Below are positions 39,095-39,569 of a stretch of 39,569 nucleotides of DNA, in pieces. Location of the stretch: the NCBI GenBank assembly GCA_038521625.1, contig JBCBKP010000031.1, forward strand, positions 1 to 39,569. The letters run 5' to 3'. Below the pieces are notes generated by a model. The model did no database searches. It was given only the letters and a program-made list of their open reading frames with translations, and was not told the origin of the DNA. The first letter of the stretch is position 1; each line of letters opens with the position of its first letter. Made by a program: the position numbers and the translations under genes. Source of the DNA: JBCBKP01 sp038521625. GTDB lineage: Bacteria > Planctomycetota > Phycisphaerae > Phycisphaerales > UBA1924.

Positions 39095-39569
39095 TGGGCG
39101 GCGCCGTCACGACGGGGGGGCTCGCGCTCCGCGAGGACGAGCGGATCAAGACGTGGTTCCGGGTCGGCGGGGCCGCGCGGCGGCTGGCGCGGCCGGCTTC
39201 GCTCGAGCAGCTGAGCGAGTGTCTCTCGATCGATCCGGCGGCGCGGATCCTGGGCGACGGGGCGAATCTGCTCGTGCACGACGGCGGCGTCGAGGAGCTG
39301 GTGGTCGATCTGTCGGACCCCGCGTTCCGCGCGGTCGGGTTCGAGGGCGATCGTGTGGTGGCGGCCGCGGGGGCGCGTCTACCGGTTCTGATCGGTCGGG
39401 CCGTGTCGCTCGGGTTGGGTGGTCTCGAGGGGCTGGCGGGGATCCCGGCGTCGGTGGGCGGCGCGGTGGTCATGAACGCGGGCGGCGTGTTCGGGGAGAT
39501 CGGCGACGTCGTCGAGCGGGTGCACGCGCTGCGTCGTGACGGCGAGCGCGTGACGCTGGAGCGTGATCA
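39094..39569 (+). CDS. murB: UDP-N-acetylenolpyruvoylglucosamine reductase, partial (cut by window end)
   Basis: MurB reduces UDP-GlcNAc-enolpyruvate to UDP-MurNAc using FAD and NADPH. About 158 N-terminal residues are in the window, with no stop before the end. They start MGGAVTTGGLALREDERIK and continue with the FAD-binding TWFRVGGAARR, ILGDGANLLVHDGG and GLEGLAGIPASVGGAVVMNA, which match the MurB fold. The ATG at 39094 overlaps the murC stop, so the two are coupled. A GTG at 39091 is in the same frame and could also serve. Downstream dcw genes are not visible. Confidence 0.93.
   Translation, partial: MGGAVTTGGLALREDERIKTWFRVGGAARRLARPASLEQLSECLSIDPAARILGDGANLLVHDGGVEELVVDLSDPAFRAVGFEGDRVVAAAGARLPVLIGRAVSLGLGGLEGLAGIPASVGGAVVMNAGGVFGEIGDVVERVHALRRDGERVTLERD

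Overview
The window is about 39.6 kb of very GC-rich bacterial chromosome. It most resembles a planctomycete of the Phycisphaerae type. The pointers are the GC-rich codon use, a PurS-PurL fusion, a PilT/PilC/pseudopilin operon with a giant calcium-loop protein, a FloA/NfeD operon, a DUF151 nuclease, separate NnrD and NnrE genes and intact murC-murB. The assignment is by eye, with moderate confidence. No rRNA, tRNA, CRISPR array, transposase or integrase was seen.

Layout. 1-2183: a heptamer repeat array, ruvC, and an NtrC-type sigma-54 response regulator. 2221-3649: a small, less GC-biased accessory patch with a 109-aa unknown, a 39-aa ORF and a 292-aa secreted protein. The last gene is bracketed by a duplication of the purL 3' end. 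3646-7183: purL (minus) and rnhA (plus), divergent. 7465-14197: a type IV pilus or pseudopilus operon of PilT, PilC, a PilV-like prepilin, a 985-aa PilX-like protein with calcium loops, and a PilW-like prepilin. 14302-17889: nnrD, a run-on HTH-like ORF on the minus strand, a COG3910-type ATPase and tatD. 17886-20081: lgt converging on a DUF368/PopT gene. 20166-25822: galE, a lipoprotein alpha/beta hydrolase, an unknown 316-aa protein, and a YyaL protein fused to a DsbD-like domain. 25991-28869 (minus): a DUF151 nuclease, truD, a HAD phosphatase and a small lipoprotein. 28944-33078: nnrE (minus) diverging from a GT2 glycosyltransferase, ExbD, a TonB-like protein and a secreted protein. 33249-37375 (minus): NUDIX, a long NfeD/ClpP-class protease, a short NfeD and FloA. 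37493-39569: murC and the start of murB.

The genes share an envelope theme: pili, peptidoglycan precursors (murC, murB), undecaprenyl-phosphate recycling (PopT), lipoprotein modification (lgt), membrane microdomains (FloA/NfeD), an ExbD/TonB pair and a glycosyltransferase. DNA repair and metabolic housekeeping genes are mixed in.

Three genome-scale signals stand out. (1) Strand composition flips near 14.2 kb: the plus strand is C-rich to the left and G-rich to the right, whichever strand the genes are on. That is the polarity of a replication origin or of an inversion breakpoint. (2) At least ten genes have a TANNNT -10-like hexamer ending 5-8 nt before the start codon, with no Shine-Dalgarno sequence. 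This suggests widespread leaderless transcription. (3) Two families of dispersed short repeats fill the gaps: 7-bp-period arrays, and a roughly 30-bp element with two subtypes that lies only to the right of the skew flip, always in the same orientation. No obviously new multi-gene system such as a defence island was found. The most unusual protein-level items are the 985-aa pilus-operon protein, the galE-linked lipoprotein/unknown pair, and the YyaL-DsbD fusion.
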